64,000 nt of DNA from Mycobacterium sp. (GTDB taxonomy: Bacteria; Actinomycetota; Actinomycetes; Mycobacteriales; Mycobacteriaceae): positions 62,001 through 126,000 of the forward strand of contig NZ_JASBVP010000006.1 in the NCBI RefSeq assembly GCF_029961025.1, in the 5' to 3' direction. The position numbers and the translations under genes are program-made. The notes under the pieces are model-generated. The model was not told the DNA's origin, made no database searches, and worked only from the letters and a program-made list of their open reading frames with translations. Positions 1 through 11,842 of the stretch are shown piece by piece; position 1 is the stretch's first letter; every line of letters begins with the position of its first letter.

Positions 1-20
1 TCGGGCGCATGGGACGCCTG

Positions 21-60
21 GCTTCGAGTGTGCGCTGAGGGCTTCGAGTGTGCGCTGAGG
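21..60. repeat. 20-bp tandem duplication downstream of the IclR gene
   Basis: A 20-base unit beginning GCTTCGAGTGTGCGC is present twice head to tail without a mismatch (21-40 and 41-60). Its core CGAGTGTGC reappears inverted as GCACACTCG at 113-121. The stretch 1-134 carries no gene that I recognise. The inverted copies could fold into a loose hairpin beyond the 3' end of the IclR-type gene, but a terminator role is only an inference. Confidence 0.75.
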
Positions 61-134
61 GCGCGATCTCGCCTTCGAATCCCGCCCTGGTTGCACAGTC
101 GAAACCGGGGATGCACACTCGGCCATCGGCCGCA

Positions 135-836
135 TCACAGGAGCTGGGTGAGCGCTTCGGCCGCCGCCAACAGGTCGGCGGCCCAACGCTCCCCGGGACG
201 CCGGCCCAGCCGGTCGATCGGCCCGGACACCGATATCGCCGCGATCACCGCACCGCGGGCATCGCGTACCGGCGCCGAGACACTGGCCACACCCGGCTCT
301 CGCTCGGCAACGCTTTGCGCCCAGCCGCGCCGGCGCACGTCGGCCAACGCGCGCTCGGTAAATTTCGCTGCCGGCAATATGGCCCGCTGGGTGGCGGAGT
401 CAGCGTATGCCAGCAGCACTTTGGCGCCGGAACCCGCCGTCATCGGCAAGCGCGCCCCCACCGGCACGGTATCCCGAAGACCCGCAGGAGGTTCAAGTGC
501 GGCCACGCAGACCCGGGTGGTGCCCTCGCGCCGATATACCTGCACGCTTTCGCCGGTGGTGTCGCGCAGTCTGGGCAGCACTATTGCGCTCGCCGCCAGC
601 AGCGGGTCGGTGGCGTGCGCCGCCAGTTCGCTGAGGGCGGGACCCAGCAGCCAGCGGCCTGCGGGATCGCGGGCCAGCAGGCGATGGACCTCTAGGCCGA
701 CCGCCAGCCGGTGCGCGGTGGCCCGGGGTAAGCCAGTGCGGTCACACAATTCGGCCAGCCCGCACGGCGATTGCGCGATCGCCTGCAGCATGCCCACGGC
801 TTTGTCGAGGACCCCGATGCCGCTATGCTGTCTCAT
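135..836 (-). CDS. IclR-family transcriptional regulator, divergent from leuCD
   Basis: A 233-residue protein with the IclR layout. An N-terminal winged helix (about residues 8-65, with the recognition stretch [13 protein letters not shown]) is followed by a C-terminal effector domain ending in the typical ISVSGP block. It matches the M. tuberculosis Rv2989 position, next to and divergent from leuC. Family members at this place (NdgR in Streptomyces, AreB in S. clavuligerus) bind the leuCD promoter and connect leucine and other amino-acid metabolism. Here the shared 72-bp intergenic region contains a perfect palindrome, so regulation of leuCD and of itself is likely. The start is the only ATG that keeps the complete helix-turn-helix. 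Family and role in leucine control are well supported; the ligand is unknown. Confidence 0.9.
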   Translation of the reverse strand: MRQHSGIGVLDKAVGMLQAIAQSPCGLAELCDRTGLPRATAHRLAVGLEVHRLLARDPAGRWLLGPALSELAAHATDPLLAASAIVLPRLRDTTGESVQVYRREGTTRVCVAALEPPAGLRDTVPVGARLPMTAGSGAKVLLAYADSATQRAILPAAKFTERALADVRRRGWAQSVAEREPGVASVSAPVRDARGAVIAAISVSGPIDRLGRRPGERWAADLLAAAEALTQLL

Positions 837-867
837 ATACAGATATTAGCGTCTCATATTCTGAGAC
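830..867. promoter_or_regulatory. Probable IclR-type operator in the leuC promoter
   Basis: A perfect inverted repeat GTCTCA-N5-TGAGAC occupies 851-867. Its left half, extended to GTCTCATAT, is repeated directly at 830-838, 21 bp away or about two helical turns. The site lies between the divergent starts of the IclR-type gene and leuC, so one bound dimer pair could control both. The sequence symmetry is direct observation; binding by the neighbouring regulator is inferred from position. Confidence 0.65.
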
Positions 868-908
868 CATCGTTAGTGAGGCGCAACCCCGGCGAAAGCG
901 AGACCACC

Positions 909-2333
909 ATGGCAGCCGATCATCGCGGCCCGCGGACATTGGCGGAGAAGATTTGGGACGACCACGTCGTGGCATCCGGCGGTGATGGCGAGCCCTCTTT
1001 GCTCTACATCGATTTGCATTTGGTGCACGAGGTCACCAGCCCGCAGGCCTTCGACGGCCTGCGCCTTGCGGGACGGCGGGTGCGGCGGCCCGACCTTACG
1101 CTGGCCACCGAGGATCACAACGTGCCCACCCTCGACATCGACAAGCCGATCGCGGACCCGGTATCACGCACTCAGGTCGAGACGTTACGGCGCAACTGCG
1201 CCGAATTCGGTATCCGGCTGCATCCGATGGGCGATATCGAGCAGGGCATCGTGCACGTCGTCGGGCCGCAGCTGGGCCTTACCCAGCCGGGAATGACGAT
1301 CGTGTGCGGCGACAGCCACACCTCTACCCACGGCGCATTCGGCGCCCTGGCAATGGGCATCGGCACCTCGGAAGTCGAGCATGTACTGGCCACCCAGACG
1401 CTGCCGCTGCAGCCGTTCAAGACGATGGCGGTCAATATCAACGGCCAACTGCCCGCAGGGGTGACGGCCAAAGACCTCATCCTTGCGGTGATCGCCAAGA
1501 TCGGCACCGGCGGCGGGCAGGGTCACGTCATCGAATACCGAGGCAGCACCATTGAATCGCTGTCCATGGAAGGCCGCATGACGATCTGCAATATGAGCAT
1601 CGAAGCCGGCGCCCGAGCCGGAATGGTGGCGCCGGATGCGATTACCTACGATTTTTTGCGGGGCCGCCCGCATGCGCCCCGGGCAGAGCAGTGGGAGGCC
1701 GCGGTGGCGTATTGGGAGGGGTTGCGCACCGACCGCGGGGCGGTCTTCGACACCGAGATCTACCTCGACGCGACCACGTTGAGTCCGTTCGTCACCTGGG
1801 GCACCAACCCCGCCCAGGGAGTGCCGTTGGCTGGGGCGGTGCCCGATCCCGGGCTGATGAGCGATGACGCCGAGCGGCGGGCCGCGGAGAAGGCATTGGC
1901 ATACATGGATCTTCGACCTGGCACCCCGATGCGCGATATCGCGGTCGATGTCGTATTCGTCGGGTCGTGTACCAACGGCCGTATCGAGGATCTACGCGCG
2001 GCGGCCGATGTGCTGCGCGGCCACAAGGTGGCCCCGGGAGTGCGGATGCTCGTCGTCCCGGGATCCATGCGGGTTCGGGCACAGGCTGAAGCCGAAGGGC
2101 TGGACGAGATTTTCACCTCAGCGGGCGCCGAGTGGCGCCAGGCGGGGTGCTCGATGTGTCTCGGGATGAACCCCGACCAGCTGGGTCCGGGGCAGCGGTG
2201 CGCCTCCACGTCCAACCGCAACTTCGAAGGACGCCAGGGCAAGGGCGGCCGCACCCATCTGGTGTCCCCGGCAGTCGCGGCCGCCACCGCGGTACGCGGT
2301 CGGTTGTCCGCACCGGCCGACCTGACCCGATGA
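909..2333 (+). CDS. leuC: 3-isopropylmalate dehydratase, large subunit
   Basis: LeuC, 474 residues, isomerises 2-isopropylmalate to 3-isopropylmalate with LeuD in cytoplasmic leucine synthesis. The aconitase-type [4Fe-4S] ligands are visible: one Cys in [10 protein letters not shown] and two in GCSMCLGMN. Other family blocks include [14 protein letters not shown] near the N-terminus and [20 protein letters not shown]. The open frame extends upstream, but homology begins at [11 protein letters not shown], so the ATG shortly before it is chosen; its Shine-Dalgarno is weak. leuD follows 51 bp downstream on the same strand. Control is probably by the divergent IclR-type regulator through the palindrome upstream. 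Confidence 0.97.
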   Translation: MAADHRGPRTLAEKIWDDHVVASGGDGEPSLLYIDLHLVHEVTSPQAFDGLRLAGRRVRRPDLTLATEDHNVPTLDIDKPIADPVSRTQVETLRRNCAEFGIRLHPMGDIEQGIVHVVGPQLGLTQPGMTIVCGDSHTSTHGAFGALAMGIGTSEVEHVLATQTLPLQPFKTMAVNINGQLPAGVTAKDLILAVIAKIGTGGGQGHVIEYRGSTIESLSMEGRMTICNMSIEAGARAGMVAPDAITYDFLRGRPHAPRAEQWEAAVAYWEGLRTDRGAVFDTEIYLDATTLSPFVTWGTNPAQGVPLAGAVPDPGLMSDDAERRAAEKALAYMDLRPGTPMRDIAVDVVFVGSCTNGRIEDLRAAADVLRGHKVAPGVRMLVVPGSMRVRAQAEAEGLDEIFTSAGAEWRQAGCSMCLGMNPDQLGPGQRCASTSNRNFEGRQGKGGRTHLVSPAVAAATAVRGRLSAPADLTR

Positions 2334-2384
2334 ATCCGGATGAATCCGGGGAACAAGGCCAATCCAGAGAACCAGGAGATCAGC

Positions 2385-2981
2385 GTGGAAGCTTTTCGCA
2401 CCCATACCGGTATCGGGGTCCCGCTGCGGCGCTCCAACGTCGACACCGATCAGATCATTCCGGCGGCCTATTTGAAACGCGTCAGCCGAACGGGTTTCGC
2501 GGACGGGTTGTTCGCGTCCTGGCGGGCGGACCCCTCATTCGTGCTCAACATCAGCCCGTTCGACCGGGGCTCGGTACTGGTCGCCGGACCCGATTTCGGC
2601 ATCGGGTCCTCGCGCGAGCATGCGGTGTGGGCGCTGATGGACTACGGATTCCGGGTGGTGATCTCGTCGCGGTTCGCCGACATTTTCCGGGGTAACGCGG
2701 GTAAGGCGGGGCTCTTGGCGGCCGAAGTCGCCCAGGACGGTGTCGAGCAGCTCTGGGAGCTCATCGAACAGAACCCAGGTTTGGAAATCACTGCCAATCT
2801 TCAAGATCGGAATATCACCGCGGGAACGGTACTGTTGCCATTCACGATTGACGACTACACCGCCTGGCGGCTGCTTGAAGGTCTCGACGATATAGCCCTT
2901 ACGCTGCGCAAACTCGACCGGATCGAGGCTTTCGAAACGACCCGCCCGCCCTGGAAACCGCGGACCGTTCCCACCTCTTAA
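2385..2981 (+). CDS. leuD: 3-isopropylmalate dehydratase, small subunit
   Basis: LeuD, 198 residues, provides the swivelling domain of isopropylmalate isomerase. The typical start [24 protein letters not shown] and the block [17 protein letters not shown] are present in order and length is normal. GTG is chosen as start because AGGAG lies 6 bases before it and homologues begin at the same residue; an upstream ATG in frame has no such support. It is the second gene of leuCD. About 200 bp without a gene separate it from hupB. Confidence 0.96.
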   Translation: MEAFRTHTGIGVPLRRSNVDTDQIIPAAYLKRVSRTGFADGLFASWRADPSFVLNISPFDRGSVLVAGPDFGIGSSREHAVWALMDYGFRVVISSRFADIFRGNAGKAGLLAAEVAQDGVEQLWELIEQNPGLEITANLQDRNITAGTVLLPFTIDDYTAWRLLEGLDDIALTLRKLDRIEAFETTRPPWKPRTVPTS

Positions 2982-3114
2982 CGGACCGACGGGGACCGAA
3001 TTTCGGGTTCGCCTCGAGACGATGTCCGGGCAATTTCAGGTCCCGGCTACCGGCCAAGGGCAGCAAGCGGATTCCTAAAAATTCGCTAGATGCTCCTGAA
3101 ATTAGGCGTGGCTC

Positions 3115-3144
3115 TTGGAAATCAGCCGGGTTAGGGTTTACCGT
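3115..3144 (+). promoter_or_regulatory. Candidate hupB promoter
   Basis: In the 208-bp gap between leuD and hupB, TTGGAA (3115-3120) and TACCGT (3139-3144) are separated by 18 bp, compatible with a SigA-type promoter, and leave a leader of about 40 nt before hupB. The -10 match is imperfect and no start-site data exist, so this is a proposal. Nothing else is recognised in the gap. Confidence 0.35.
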
Positions 3145-3189
3145 GTCCTCTAGTCGGTCCAAAGAGGACCACTGACTGCGGAGGTTTGG

Positions 3190-3801
3190 ATGAACAAAGC
3201 AGAGCTCATCGACGTACTCACACAGAAAATGGGCTCGGATCGTCGATCGGCAACCGCTGCCGTCGAGAATATCGTCGACACCATCGTGCGCGCGGTGCAC
3301 CGGGGTGAGAACGTTACGATCACCGGGTTCGGCGTGTTTGAACAGCGCCACCGCGCGGCGCGAGTTGCCCGCAATCCCCGTACCGGCGAGACGGTTAGGG
3401 TAAAACCGACAAACGTCCCGGCGTTCCGTCCGGGCGCGCAATTTAAAGCGGTGGTGTCCGGAGCGCAGCGTCTCCCGGCGGAAGGACCCGCCGTCAAGCG
3501 CGGTGTCATGGCGGGCGGGGCCAAGAGGGCGGCGAAGAAGGCGCCCGCCAAGGGGGCCGCAGCCAAGAAGGCCGCGACTAAGGCCACCGCCAGAAAGGCG
3601 GCGGCGAAAACGACGGCCGTCACCAAGAGGGCGGCCAAAAAAGCCGTCGGCACGGCAAAGGCGCCCGCTAAGAAGGCGGCCAAAGCCGTGAAAAGGGCCA
3701 CCAAGAGCACTGCCCGCAAGGCGACTAAGGCCCCGGCGAAAAAATCAACCGCCAAAAAGGCTCCGGCCAGGCAGGCGTCCGCCAGAAGGGGACGCAAGTA
3801 A
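3190..3801 (+). CDS. hupB: HU-type nucleoid protein with lysine/alanine-rich tail (HupB)
   Basis: Mycobacterial HupB, 203 residues. Residues 1-90 form the HU fold ([49 protein letters not shown]). From about 105 to the end comes a low-complexity basic tail rich in AKK, APAKK and KAAAK motifs, like eukaryotic linker histone H1. It is an abundant, usually essential nucleoid-associated protein whose tail binds DNA and is acetylated on lysines in M. tuberculosis. GGAGG sits a few bases before the ATG. The M. tuberculosis protein is about ten residues longer; the tail length varies between species. Confidence 0.97.
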   Translation: MNKAELIDVLTQKMGSDRRSATAAVENIVDTIVRAVHRGENVTITGFGVFEQRHRAARVARNPRTGETVRVKPTNVPAFRPGAQFKAVVSGAQRLPAEGPAVKRGVMAGGAKRAAKKAPAKGAAAKKAATKATARKAAAKTTAVTKRAAKKAVGTAKAPAKKAAKAVKRATKSTARKATKAPAKKSTAKKAPARQASARRGRK

Positions 3802-3820
3802 GGAGATAGCCGGTTCTCAT

Positions 3821-3863
3821 ACGCGGATACCCTTCGGGACTGGTCCCCGAAGGGTATCTGCGT
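3821..3863. terminator. Bidirectional hairpin terminator between hupB and mutT1
   Basis: Two 19-base arms (3821-3839 and 3845-3863), paired almost throughout with core GATACCCTTCGGG, flank a 5-base loop. No U-tract of note follows, as is common in mycobacteria. It lies 20 bp after the hupB stop and ends 2 bp before the mutT1 stop on the other strand, so it can serve both convergent genes. Confidence 0.85.
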
Positions 3864-3864
3864 G

Positions 3865-4854
3865 TCAGGCCGACGTCGTGGGAGGCAGGGCGCTGGCGAG
3901 GTGGTCGGCCGCCACCAGGTGACCGGCGTACAGCGACAGTACCCAGATGCTGCCCTTGCGGTTGCGGGACTTGTCCGGGCGCACCCCGTCGCGGCCGCAC
4001 CACCAGGCAATCAAGTCTGGAATCACTTCCCCCTGTGTGCATATCACCGGTGTGTGGGTGCCTCCCATCGGCCCGGGGCGTCCGGATCTCGCTGATTCCA
4101 CGTCATCCAGGCCGGCAATCTGCATGACCCGGCCCCGGGCGCGTCCGGGGTTCTCCGCGTAGGCCTCGGCGGTCAGCGTGGGTTCGTTGACGATGGCTAC
4201 GCCCAGCTCTTCGGCCAGTGGTTCCATCGTCTGATGGCACCGCAGCTTATCGGCCGCATGGACGGCTGTGGCACCGAAGGCCAGGAGCTGTCCGACGAGT
4301 GCCTCCGCCTGCGCGCGGCCCTTTTTGTCCAGCGGGCGCTCGGCGTCGTTGCCGGGGAACAGTTTCTTGCTGCCCGCGCTGCCATGGCGGACGATCAACA
4401 CCGTATGGGTATCGGCTGGAAGTTTGGCGAACCGGCGCAGCACCTTTCGGTCGTGCTCGTAGGAGAGCTTCGCGGCGGCGTCGGGTATCGTCAGCCACAG
4501 CAGGTCGTCAACCTCGCGACCCGGCGTGAACTGCCCCCCGAGGCTGCGGGCCGCCCAATAGCGCACCCTTTTGATGCCCTGCTCGACCGGATAGCTCACA
4601 CGGTGGAGCCGACGCCCGAGATGCACGCGGTGGCCGGTTTCCTCGAGCACTTCCCGCACCACGGTCACCGGTTCGGTTTCCCCGGGATCGATTTTGCCTT
4701 TGGGCAGCGACCAGTCGTCGTATCGGGGACGATGGATCACCGCAACCTCGACCGCGGCGTCGGAGCCCTCCCGCCAGACCACCGCGCCGGCGGCGCCGAT
4801 AGTTGTGCCGGCGCGACGTTGGCCGGTAGGCAATATCTCTGTCGACACCTTCAC
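3865..4854 (-). CDS. mutT1: MutT1: Nudix hydrolase fused to a histidine phosphatase
   Basis: A two-domain nucleotide-pool sanitiser of 329 residues. The N-terminal Nudix domain carries [22 protein letters not shown], a complete Nudix box. From about residue 150 comes a histidine phosphatase domain with the RHG motif ([12 protein letters not shown]) and a [11 protein letters not shown] block. M. tuberculosis MutT1 hydrolyses 8-oxo-dGTP and diadenosine polyphosphates with this arrangement. It lies on the same strand as ppk and fbiD, 67 bp after the ppk stop, as in Rv2983-Rv2985, and may be co-transcribed. The stop codon abuts the shared terminator with hupB. The exact start is uncertain by a few residues. 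Confidence 0.94.
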   Translation of the reverse strand: MKVSTEILPTGQRRAGTTIGAAGAVVWREGSDAAVEVAVIHRPRYDDWSLPKGKIDPGETEPVTVVREVLEETGHRVHLGRRLHRVSYPVEQGIKRVRYWAARSLGGQFTPGREVDDLLWLTIPDAAAKLSYEHDRKVLRRFAKLPADTHTVLIVRHGSAGSKKLFPGNDAERPLDKKGRAQAEALVGQLLAFGATAVHAADKLRCHQTMEPLAEELGVAIVNEPTLTAEAYAENPGRARGRVMQIAGLDDVESARSGRPGPMGGTHTPVICTQGEVIPDLIAWWCGRDGVRPDKSRNRKGSIWVLSLYAGHLVAADHLASALPPTTSA

Positions 4855-4921
4855 TCCTGCAGGTCAATTCATGCCCGGACACGAGGTTACGGACGTGGCG
4901 CCGGGATGACGGCGCACAGCG

Positions 4922-7099
4922 TCACGGGTTGCGGTGCTTTTCCATCAGCGAGACCTGGTGGTCGCGCACGGTGTGGCCGGGCTGTGGCGACGCGGTCCAC
5001 TGCCCGTTGGGACCGAGTACCCAGCACCGGGTCGCCGGGTGCAACGCCGACTCGAAGATGTCGTCGAGTTGGGCGGTCAGCCGGGGATCTTTGACTTGAA
5101 CCATCACCTCGACCCGGCGGTCCAGATTGCGATGCATCATGTCGGCGCTGCCGATCCAAAACTCGTCGATCGCGCGGAAGTGAATGATCCGCGAGTGCTC
5201 CAGGAACCGGCCGAGAATCGAGCGTACCGAGATGTTATCGGAGTAGCCTTCCGCGCCGGGGCGCAGTGCGCAAATCCCACGCACCACCACCTCGACGGGG
5301 ACACCCGCCTGCGACGCGCGGTAGAGCGCATCGATGACCTGCTCGTCCACGAGAGCGTTGAGTTTAAACCGGATCCGGCCGTTACCGGTCTCCAGGTGGG
5401 CGGCAACCTCCCGCTCGATGCGGTCGATGATGCCGCTGCGAATACCGTGCGGGGCCACCAGCAGATTGCGGTAGGACACCATGCGCGAATAGCCGGTGAG
5501 CGAGTTGAACAAATCGGTCAGGTCGGCGCCGATGTCGGGGGCCGCCGTCAGCAGCCCGAGGTCCTCGTAGAGCCGGGCCGTCTTGCTGTTGTAGTTGCCG
5601 GTTCCGATGTGGCAGTAGCGTCTAATGGCCGAGCCTTCACGGCGCACCACCAGGCACGTCTTGCAGTGCGTCTTGAGCCCCACCAGCCCGTAGGCGACGT
5701 GAACCCCCGCCTGCTCGAGCGCCCGCGCCCATTGGATATTGGCTTGCTCGTCGAAGCGGGCTTTGATCTCGACCAAAGCCACCACTTGCTTTCCGGCCTC
5801 CGCGGCGTCGATCAGCGCCCGCACGATCGGCGAATCACCGGAGGTGCGGTACAACGTCTGCTTGATCGCCAGCACATCGGGATCCGCCGCGGCCTGTTCG
5901 ATAAATCGCTGCACGCTGGTGGAAAACGAATCGTATGGGTGGTGCACCAGCACGTCGCCTTCGCGCAGCGTCGCGAAGATGCTTTTGGGTGTTTCCCGCT
6001 CGGCGAACGCCGGCGGGGTTGCCGGCACGAACGGCGGATCCTTGAGCGCCGGGCGGTCCAGCTCGTAGATCTGCCACAACGACGACAGATCAAGCAGCCC
6101 GGGAACTTCGATGACATCGCCGGGATGCACGTCGAGTTCGCGGAGCAGCAACTCCAGCATGTGCTCGGTCATGTCGTCGGACACCTCGAGCCGCACCGGC
6201 GAGCCGAATCGCCGCCGGGCCAGCTCCCGCTCGAGCGCCTGCAGCAGATCCTCGTCGCGGTCCTCCTCGACTTCGAAGTCGGCGTTGCGGGTGATGCGAA
6301 ACACGTGGTGCTCAACGATCTCCAGACCCGGGAACAGCACCGGGAGGAACGCCGCGATCAATTCCTCCATCGGCAGGAACCGTACGACGGGTTTTCCGTC
6401 GGCGTCCACGCCGCCGGCGAGCTCGACGAAGCGATCCACGTTATTGGGCACCTTGACCCGGGCGAAGTGCTGGCCGCCGTCATCGGGACGCCTCACCGTG
6501 ACCGCCAGATTCAAGCTCAGCCCGCTGACAAACGGAAAGGGGTGAGCCGGATCGACCGCCAGCGGCGTCAGGACCGGGAAAACCTGCTCCTGGAAGTAGA
6601 CCGAGAGCCGATCACGCTCGGGCTGATCCAGATCGGCCCACGTGACGATGTGGATCCCCTCCTCGGCGAGCGCCGGTCGCACCGAGTCGAGGAACACGTG
6701 GGCGTGCCGGCCGGAGAGCTGCTGGGTCAGCTCGCCGATGCGGCGCAACTGCTCACGTGGTGTCAGACCGTCCGCGGAGCGGACCGAAAGACCCATCTCG
6801 TCACGGCGCTTGAGGCCGGCGACGCGAACCATGTAGAACTCGTCGAGGTTGGAGGCGAAGATCGCCAGGAACTTGGCGCGCTCCAGCAGCGGCAGCGAGG
6901 TGTCGGCGGCCAGCGCGAGCACCCGCGCGTTGAAGTCCAGCCAGCTCAGTTCCCGGTTCAGGTAGCGGTCCTCGGGCAGCCGCTCGTCGATCGCGACGGT
7001 GGTCGCGGCCGGAGGTGCCCCCGGGGCGGAGTCGGTCGGATGCCACGCGCTCTCATCGGGTCGTACCTCGGCTTCGATTTCGGTCATGTTTTCGATCAT
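4922..7099 (-). CDS. ppk: Polyphosphate kinase 1
   Basis: PPK1, 725 residues, polymerises the ATP gamma-phosphate into inorganic polyphosphate. The N-terminal domain begins after an acidic, variable leader at [18 protein letters not shown]. The catalytic histidine lies in [20 protein letters not shown], and a second conserved His region is present in [20 protein letters not shown]. The last block [14 protein letters not shown] is intact. The length matches the family. It sits between fbiD and mutT1 with gaps of 81 and 67 bp, so the three may form one transcript. A long open frame on the opposite strand is a composition shadow. Confidence 0.97.
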   Translation of the reverse strand: MIENMTEIEAEVRPDESAWHPTDSAPGAPPAATTVAIDERLPEDRYLNRELSWLDFNARVLALAADTSLPLLERAKFLAIFASNLDEFYMVRVAGLKRRDEMGLSVRSADGLTPREQLRRIGELTQQLSGRHAHVFLDSVRPALAEEGIHIVTWADLDQPERDRLSVYFQEQVFPVLTPLAVDPAHPFPFVSGLSLNLAVTVRRPDDGGQHFARVKVPNNVDRFVELAGGVDADGKPVVRFLPMEELIAAFLPVLFPGLEIVEHHVFRITRNADFEVEEDRDEDLLQALERELARRRFGSPVRLEVSDDMTEHMLELLLRELDVHPGDVIEVPGLLDLSSLWQIYELDRPALKDPPFVPATPPAFAERETPKSIFATLREGDVLVHHPYDSFSTSVQRFIEQAAADPDVLAIKQTLYRTSGDSPIVRALIDAAEAGKQVVALVEIKARFDEQANIQWARALEQAGVHVAYGLVGLKTHCKTCLVVRREGSAIRRYCHIGTGNYNSKTARLYEDLGLLTAAPDIGADLTDLFNSLTGYSRMVSYRNLLVAPHGIRSGIIDRIEREVAAHLETGNGRIRFKLNALVDEQVIDALYRASQAGVPVEVVVRGICALRPGAEGYSDNISVRSILGRFLEHSRIIHFRAIDEFWIGSADMMHRNLDRRVEVMVQVKDPRLTAQLDDIFESALHPATRCWVLGPNGQWTASPQPGHTVRDHQVSLMEKHRNP

Positions 7100-7180
7100 C
7101 GCGTATCAGCGGGTGGTGTTGCCACCGTCACGCAGATCCGCGTGCCGTTGGGGATGGGCTGCGGGCGGCCGTGCAGGGTC

Positions 7181-8906
<1,726 letters not shown>

Positions 8907-8966
8907 CCCGGTTTGGCACGCGACGGCCCGGCATCGCGGGTCTCGGCCCGGTAGCCTCTCTAGGTT

Positions 8967-10094
8967 GTGAGCGGTTGCAGAGCGTCCGGCTCCGGCGGCC
9001 GGATCCGCGTCGCCGTGGTGTTCGGCGGACGCAGCAACGAGCACGCCATCTCCTGCGTGTCGGCGGGCAGCATCCTGCGCAACCTCGACCCGCAGCAGTT
9101 CGAGGTGATCCCGGTCGGCATTACCCCGGAGGGCTCCTGGGTGCTTGCCGACGTGGGTCCGGAGGCGCTGGCGATCACCGATCGCCGGCTTCCGGGGGTG
9201 AGCCCGGATTCCGGTGCCGAGATCGCCCTGCCCGCCGACCCGCGCCGAGCGGGCCAGCTGTTCGCCGTCGGCGCCGGTGCGGGTGAGGTGCTGGCATCGG
9301 TCGACGTGGTGTTCCCGGTGCTGCACGGTCCGTACGGCGAGGACGGCACCTTGCAGGGATTGCTCGAGTTGGCCGGTGTGCCCTACGTCGGGAGCGGGGT
9401 GCTGGCCAGCGCCGCCGGCATGGACAAGGAGTTCACCAAGAAGCTGCTGGCCGCCGCGGGACTTCCCGTCGGCGCGCATGAGGTGCTGCGCCCGGGGGAG
9501 GCGACACTGTCGCCCGAGCAGCGCCAGCGGCTGGGGTTGCCGGTCTACGTCAAACCGGCGCGCGGCGGCTCGTCGATCGGTATCAGCCGGGTGGTCACCT
9601 GGGGCCAGCTGTCCCCGGCCATCGCCCACGCCCGTCGCCACGACCCCAAAGTGCTCGTGGAGGCGGCGGTGACCGGTCGGGAATTGGAATGCGGTGTCCT
9701 CGAATTCCCCGACGGCGCGGTGCGGGCCAGCACCGTCGGCGAAATCCGGGTCGCCGGCGTGCGCGGACGCGAAGACGCGTTTTATGACTTCGCGACCAAA
9801 TACCTCGACGACGCCGCCGAACTGGACGTGCCCGCCAAGATCGACGACGACATTAGCGCGGCGGTGCGGGAATTGGCGATCGCCGCGTTTCGGGCGATCG
9901 ACTGCCAGGGGCTGGCCCGGGTGGACTTCTTCCTCACCGAGGAGGGGCTGCTGATCAACGAGATCAACACCATGCCGGGTTTCACGACCATCTCGATGTA
10001 TCCGCGGATGTGGGCGGCCAGCGGCCTGGACTACCCCGCCCTGTTGGCGACGATGGTGCGCACCGCGCTGGCGCGGGGCGTGGGGCTGCGATAG
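8967..10094 (+). CDS. ddl: D-alanine--D-alanine ligase
   Basis: Ddl, 375 residues, makes the D-Ala-D-Ala dipeptide for peptidoglycan and is a D-cycloserine target. The N-terminal [20 protein letters not shown], the ATP-grasp blocks [16 protein letters not shown] and [15 protein letters not shown], and the C-terminal metal-binding [16 protein letters not shown] are all intact. GTG is the start matching homologues. It follows gpsA closely, as in Rv2982c-Rv2981c, and is convergent with the DUF3515 gene after 39 bp. Confidence 0.96.
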   Translation: MSGCRASGSGGRIRVAVVFGGRSNEHAISCVSAGSILRNLDPQQFEVIPVGITPEGSWVLADVGPEALAITDRRLPGVSPDSGAEIALPADPRRAGQLFAVGAGAGEVLASVDVVFPVLHGPYGEDGTLQGLLELAGVPYVGSGVLASAAGMDKEFTKKLLAAAGLPVGAHEVLRPGEATLSPEQRQRLGLPVYVKPARGGSSIGISRVVTWGQLSPAIAHARRHDPKVLVEAAVTGRELECGVLEFPDGAVRASTVGEIRVAGVRGREDAFYDFATKYLDDAAELDVPAKIDDDISAAVRELAIAAFRAIDCQGLARVDFFLTEEGLLINEINTMPGFTTISMYPRMWAASGLDYPALLATMVRTALARGVGLR

Positions 10095-10133
10095 CTCACG
10101 ACGGTAGCAGCCGCAGTTAGCCGTCACACCGCC

Positions 10134-10673
10134 TCAGCCCGGCGGCCCCGGCCTGATCGGCACGGCCGGAATCGTGGTGTCGATCAACTCGGAGAGTTGC
10201 TGGATTGGGGTCGGTCCGGAGCCCGGCGGCAATGTCAGCGCCACGTAGACCGGCCGATCGACGGTGTACCAGGTGCTGCGGCCGCCATCACCGCCGGACC
10301 GGGGGGCCGCCACGGAAAACCACTGCACCCGGTCGACAACCTGGATCGGTGAGCCGACCACGAAATCCGCCGGGCGGTCCAGTCCACACCGCAGCACCAC
10401 GAGGTCACCGCCGTTCCTCCAGGCCGCGGCGCCGGGCGGCACGGGTGGAGCGGCGGGCACGCGCTCATAGTCGCCGAGCCGCCGCGGCAGCGCCGCCAGC
10501 AACGCCCGGCAGGACTTGTCGTCGGCCTGCGGAGCCGGCACGGCCGGGAGAGCGACCGGTTGGCGGGGGGGTCGCCGGGTGGCCGCGATCGCCAGCACGA
10601 CACCGACCGCCGCTACGGCCAGCACCAAAGCGGCGATCAGCGTCACCCGTGGCGGCCCCTCGAGGTCCGGCAC
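10134..10673 (-). CDS. DUF3515 membrane-anchored protein
   Basis: A 179-residue protein related to Rv2980. A hydrophobic segment at about residues 9-29 anchors it or acts as an uncleaved signal. The exported part contains the DUF3515 pattern: a paired Cys in SCRALLAALPRRLGDYER, then a second Cys in LVVLRCGLDRPA, and WFSVAAPRSG near the end. The two cysteines could form a disulfide outside the cell. Function is unknown. It stands alone, convergent with ddl and divergent from thiL. Confidence 0.85.
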   Translation of the reverse strand: MPDLEGPPRVTLIAALVLAVAAVGVVLAIAATRRPPRQPVALPAVPAPQADDKSCRALLAALPRRLGDYERVPAAPPVPPGAAAWRNGGDLVVLRCGLDRPADFVVGSPIQVVDRVQWFSVAAPRSGGDGGRSTWYTVDRPVYVALTLPPGSGPTPIQQLSELIDTTIPAVPIRPGPPG

Positions 10674-10814
10674 CGGATCACCTCCTGGTCACTGCCCACC
10701 GGCCCGGGCCCGCAGCCTCCCCGCGGCCCTTGTCGCGACCCTTGTTGCTGGCCGCCTACACTGCCCGAGTCGGCGCCGGTGGTCTCTTCCGCCGCCGGCC
10801 GGTAAGGAGGCGGT

Positions 10815-11783
10815 GTGAGCAGCGGCGAGCGCGGTCCCACCCTCCGTGAGCTTGGCGAATTCGGCATGATCGACCGGCTGTTGGCGGGCCGTCGCCAGCC
10901 CGCCGCGGTGGCGATCGGGCCGGGTGACGACGCGGCCATGGTATACGCCGACGGCGGCCGCACGCTGGTGTCGACGGACATGCTCGTGCAGGACCGTCAT
11001 TTCCGGCTGGACTGGTCGACGCCGCACAGCGTGGGCCGTAAAGCCATCGCGCAGAATGCCGCCGACATCGAGGCAATGGGTGCGCGGACCACCGCCTTTG
11101 TGGTCGCCTTCGGCGCACCGGCCGACACCCCGGCGGCGCTGGTTAGCGCGCTGGCGGAGGGGATGTGGGATGAGGCGGGGCGGATCGGGGCCGGCATCGT
11201 GGGTGGCGATCTGGTCAGCTGCCCGCAGTGGGTGGTGGCGGTGACCGCGCTGGGCGATCTGCCCGGACGCCCGCCGGTGCTGCGCTCCGGGGCGCGGCCC
11301 GGCTCGGCGGTCGCGGTCATCGGCGAACTCGGCCGCTCTGCTGCCGGATATGCATTGTGGAGCAAGGGAATTGAAGGGTTTGACGAACTGCGCAGTCGCC
11401 ATCTGGTGCCGCAGCCGCCGTATGGGCAGGGCGGCGTCGCCGCCGAGGCCGGGGCGCAGGCGATGATCGACGTCTCCGACGGCCTGGTGGCCGATCTGCG
11501 CCACCTGGCGGCGGCTTCCGCCGTGGCGGTGGACCTGAGCACCGAGGCGCTGGCGCCGGAGTGTCGGGCGCTGTCGGCGGCCGCCGAGGCGGTGGGCGCC
11601 GATCCGTGGTCGTGGGTGCTGACCGGGGGAGAGGACCACGCGCTGGTGGCCGCGTTCGCCGACCGGGTGCCGGCCGGCTGGCGCGTCATCGGGCGGGTCC
11701 TCGACGGCCCGGCCCGTGTGCTCGTGGACGGCACCGAGTGGCACGGGTATGCGGGTTGGCAGTCCTTCGGATCGCTAGGGTGA
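10815..11783 (+). CDS. thiL: Thiamine-monophosphate kinase
   Basis: ThiL, 322 residues, phosphorylates thiamine monophosphate to the active diphosphate. PurM/ThiL-fold motifs are GPGDDAAMV, VSTDMLVQDRHF (metal and substrate), GRKAIAQNAADIEAMGA and the C-terminal MIDVSDGLVADL plus GGEDHALVA. AGGAGG 5 bases before the GTG fixes the start. ung follows after 59 bp on the same strand, an order conserved with Rv2977c-Rv2976c. Confidence 0.96.
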   Translation: MSSGERGPTLRELGEFGMIDRLLAGRRQPAAVAIGPGDDAAMVYADGGRTLVSTDMLVQDRHFRLDWSTPHSVGRKAIAQNAADIEAMGARTTAFVVAFGAPADTPAALVSALAEGMWDEAGRIGAGIVGGDLVSCPQWVVAVTALGDLPGRPPVLRSGARPGSAVAVIGELGRSAAGYALWSKGIEGFDELRSRHLVPQPPYGQGGVAAEAGAQAMIDVSDGLVADLRHLAAASAVAVDLSTEALAPECRALSAAAEAVGADPWSWVLTGGEDHALVAAFADRVPAGWRVIGRVLDGPARVLVDGTEWHGYAGWQSFGSLG

Positions 11784-11842
11784 CGCAGGTGACCCGGTAT
11801 GGGTGACCCGGTAGGCCAAGCGCCGGACGGGAGGGGACTTGG

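Noticed and set aside
61..95. tRNA-like TTCGAATCCCGC sequence near the window start
   Set aside because: It resembles a T-arm, but no acceptor, D-arm or anticodon stem can be folded around it.
48..695. Plus-strand frames across the IclR-type gene
   Set aside because: The minus-strand protein has a clear IclR helix-turn-helix and effector domain; the plus frames are arginine/proline-rich without homology.
10095..10133. Possible terminator between ddl and the DUF3515 gene
   Set aside because: Only a 5-bp GACGG/CCGTC pairing with a wide loop is present, too weak to call.
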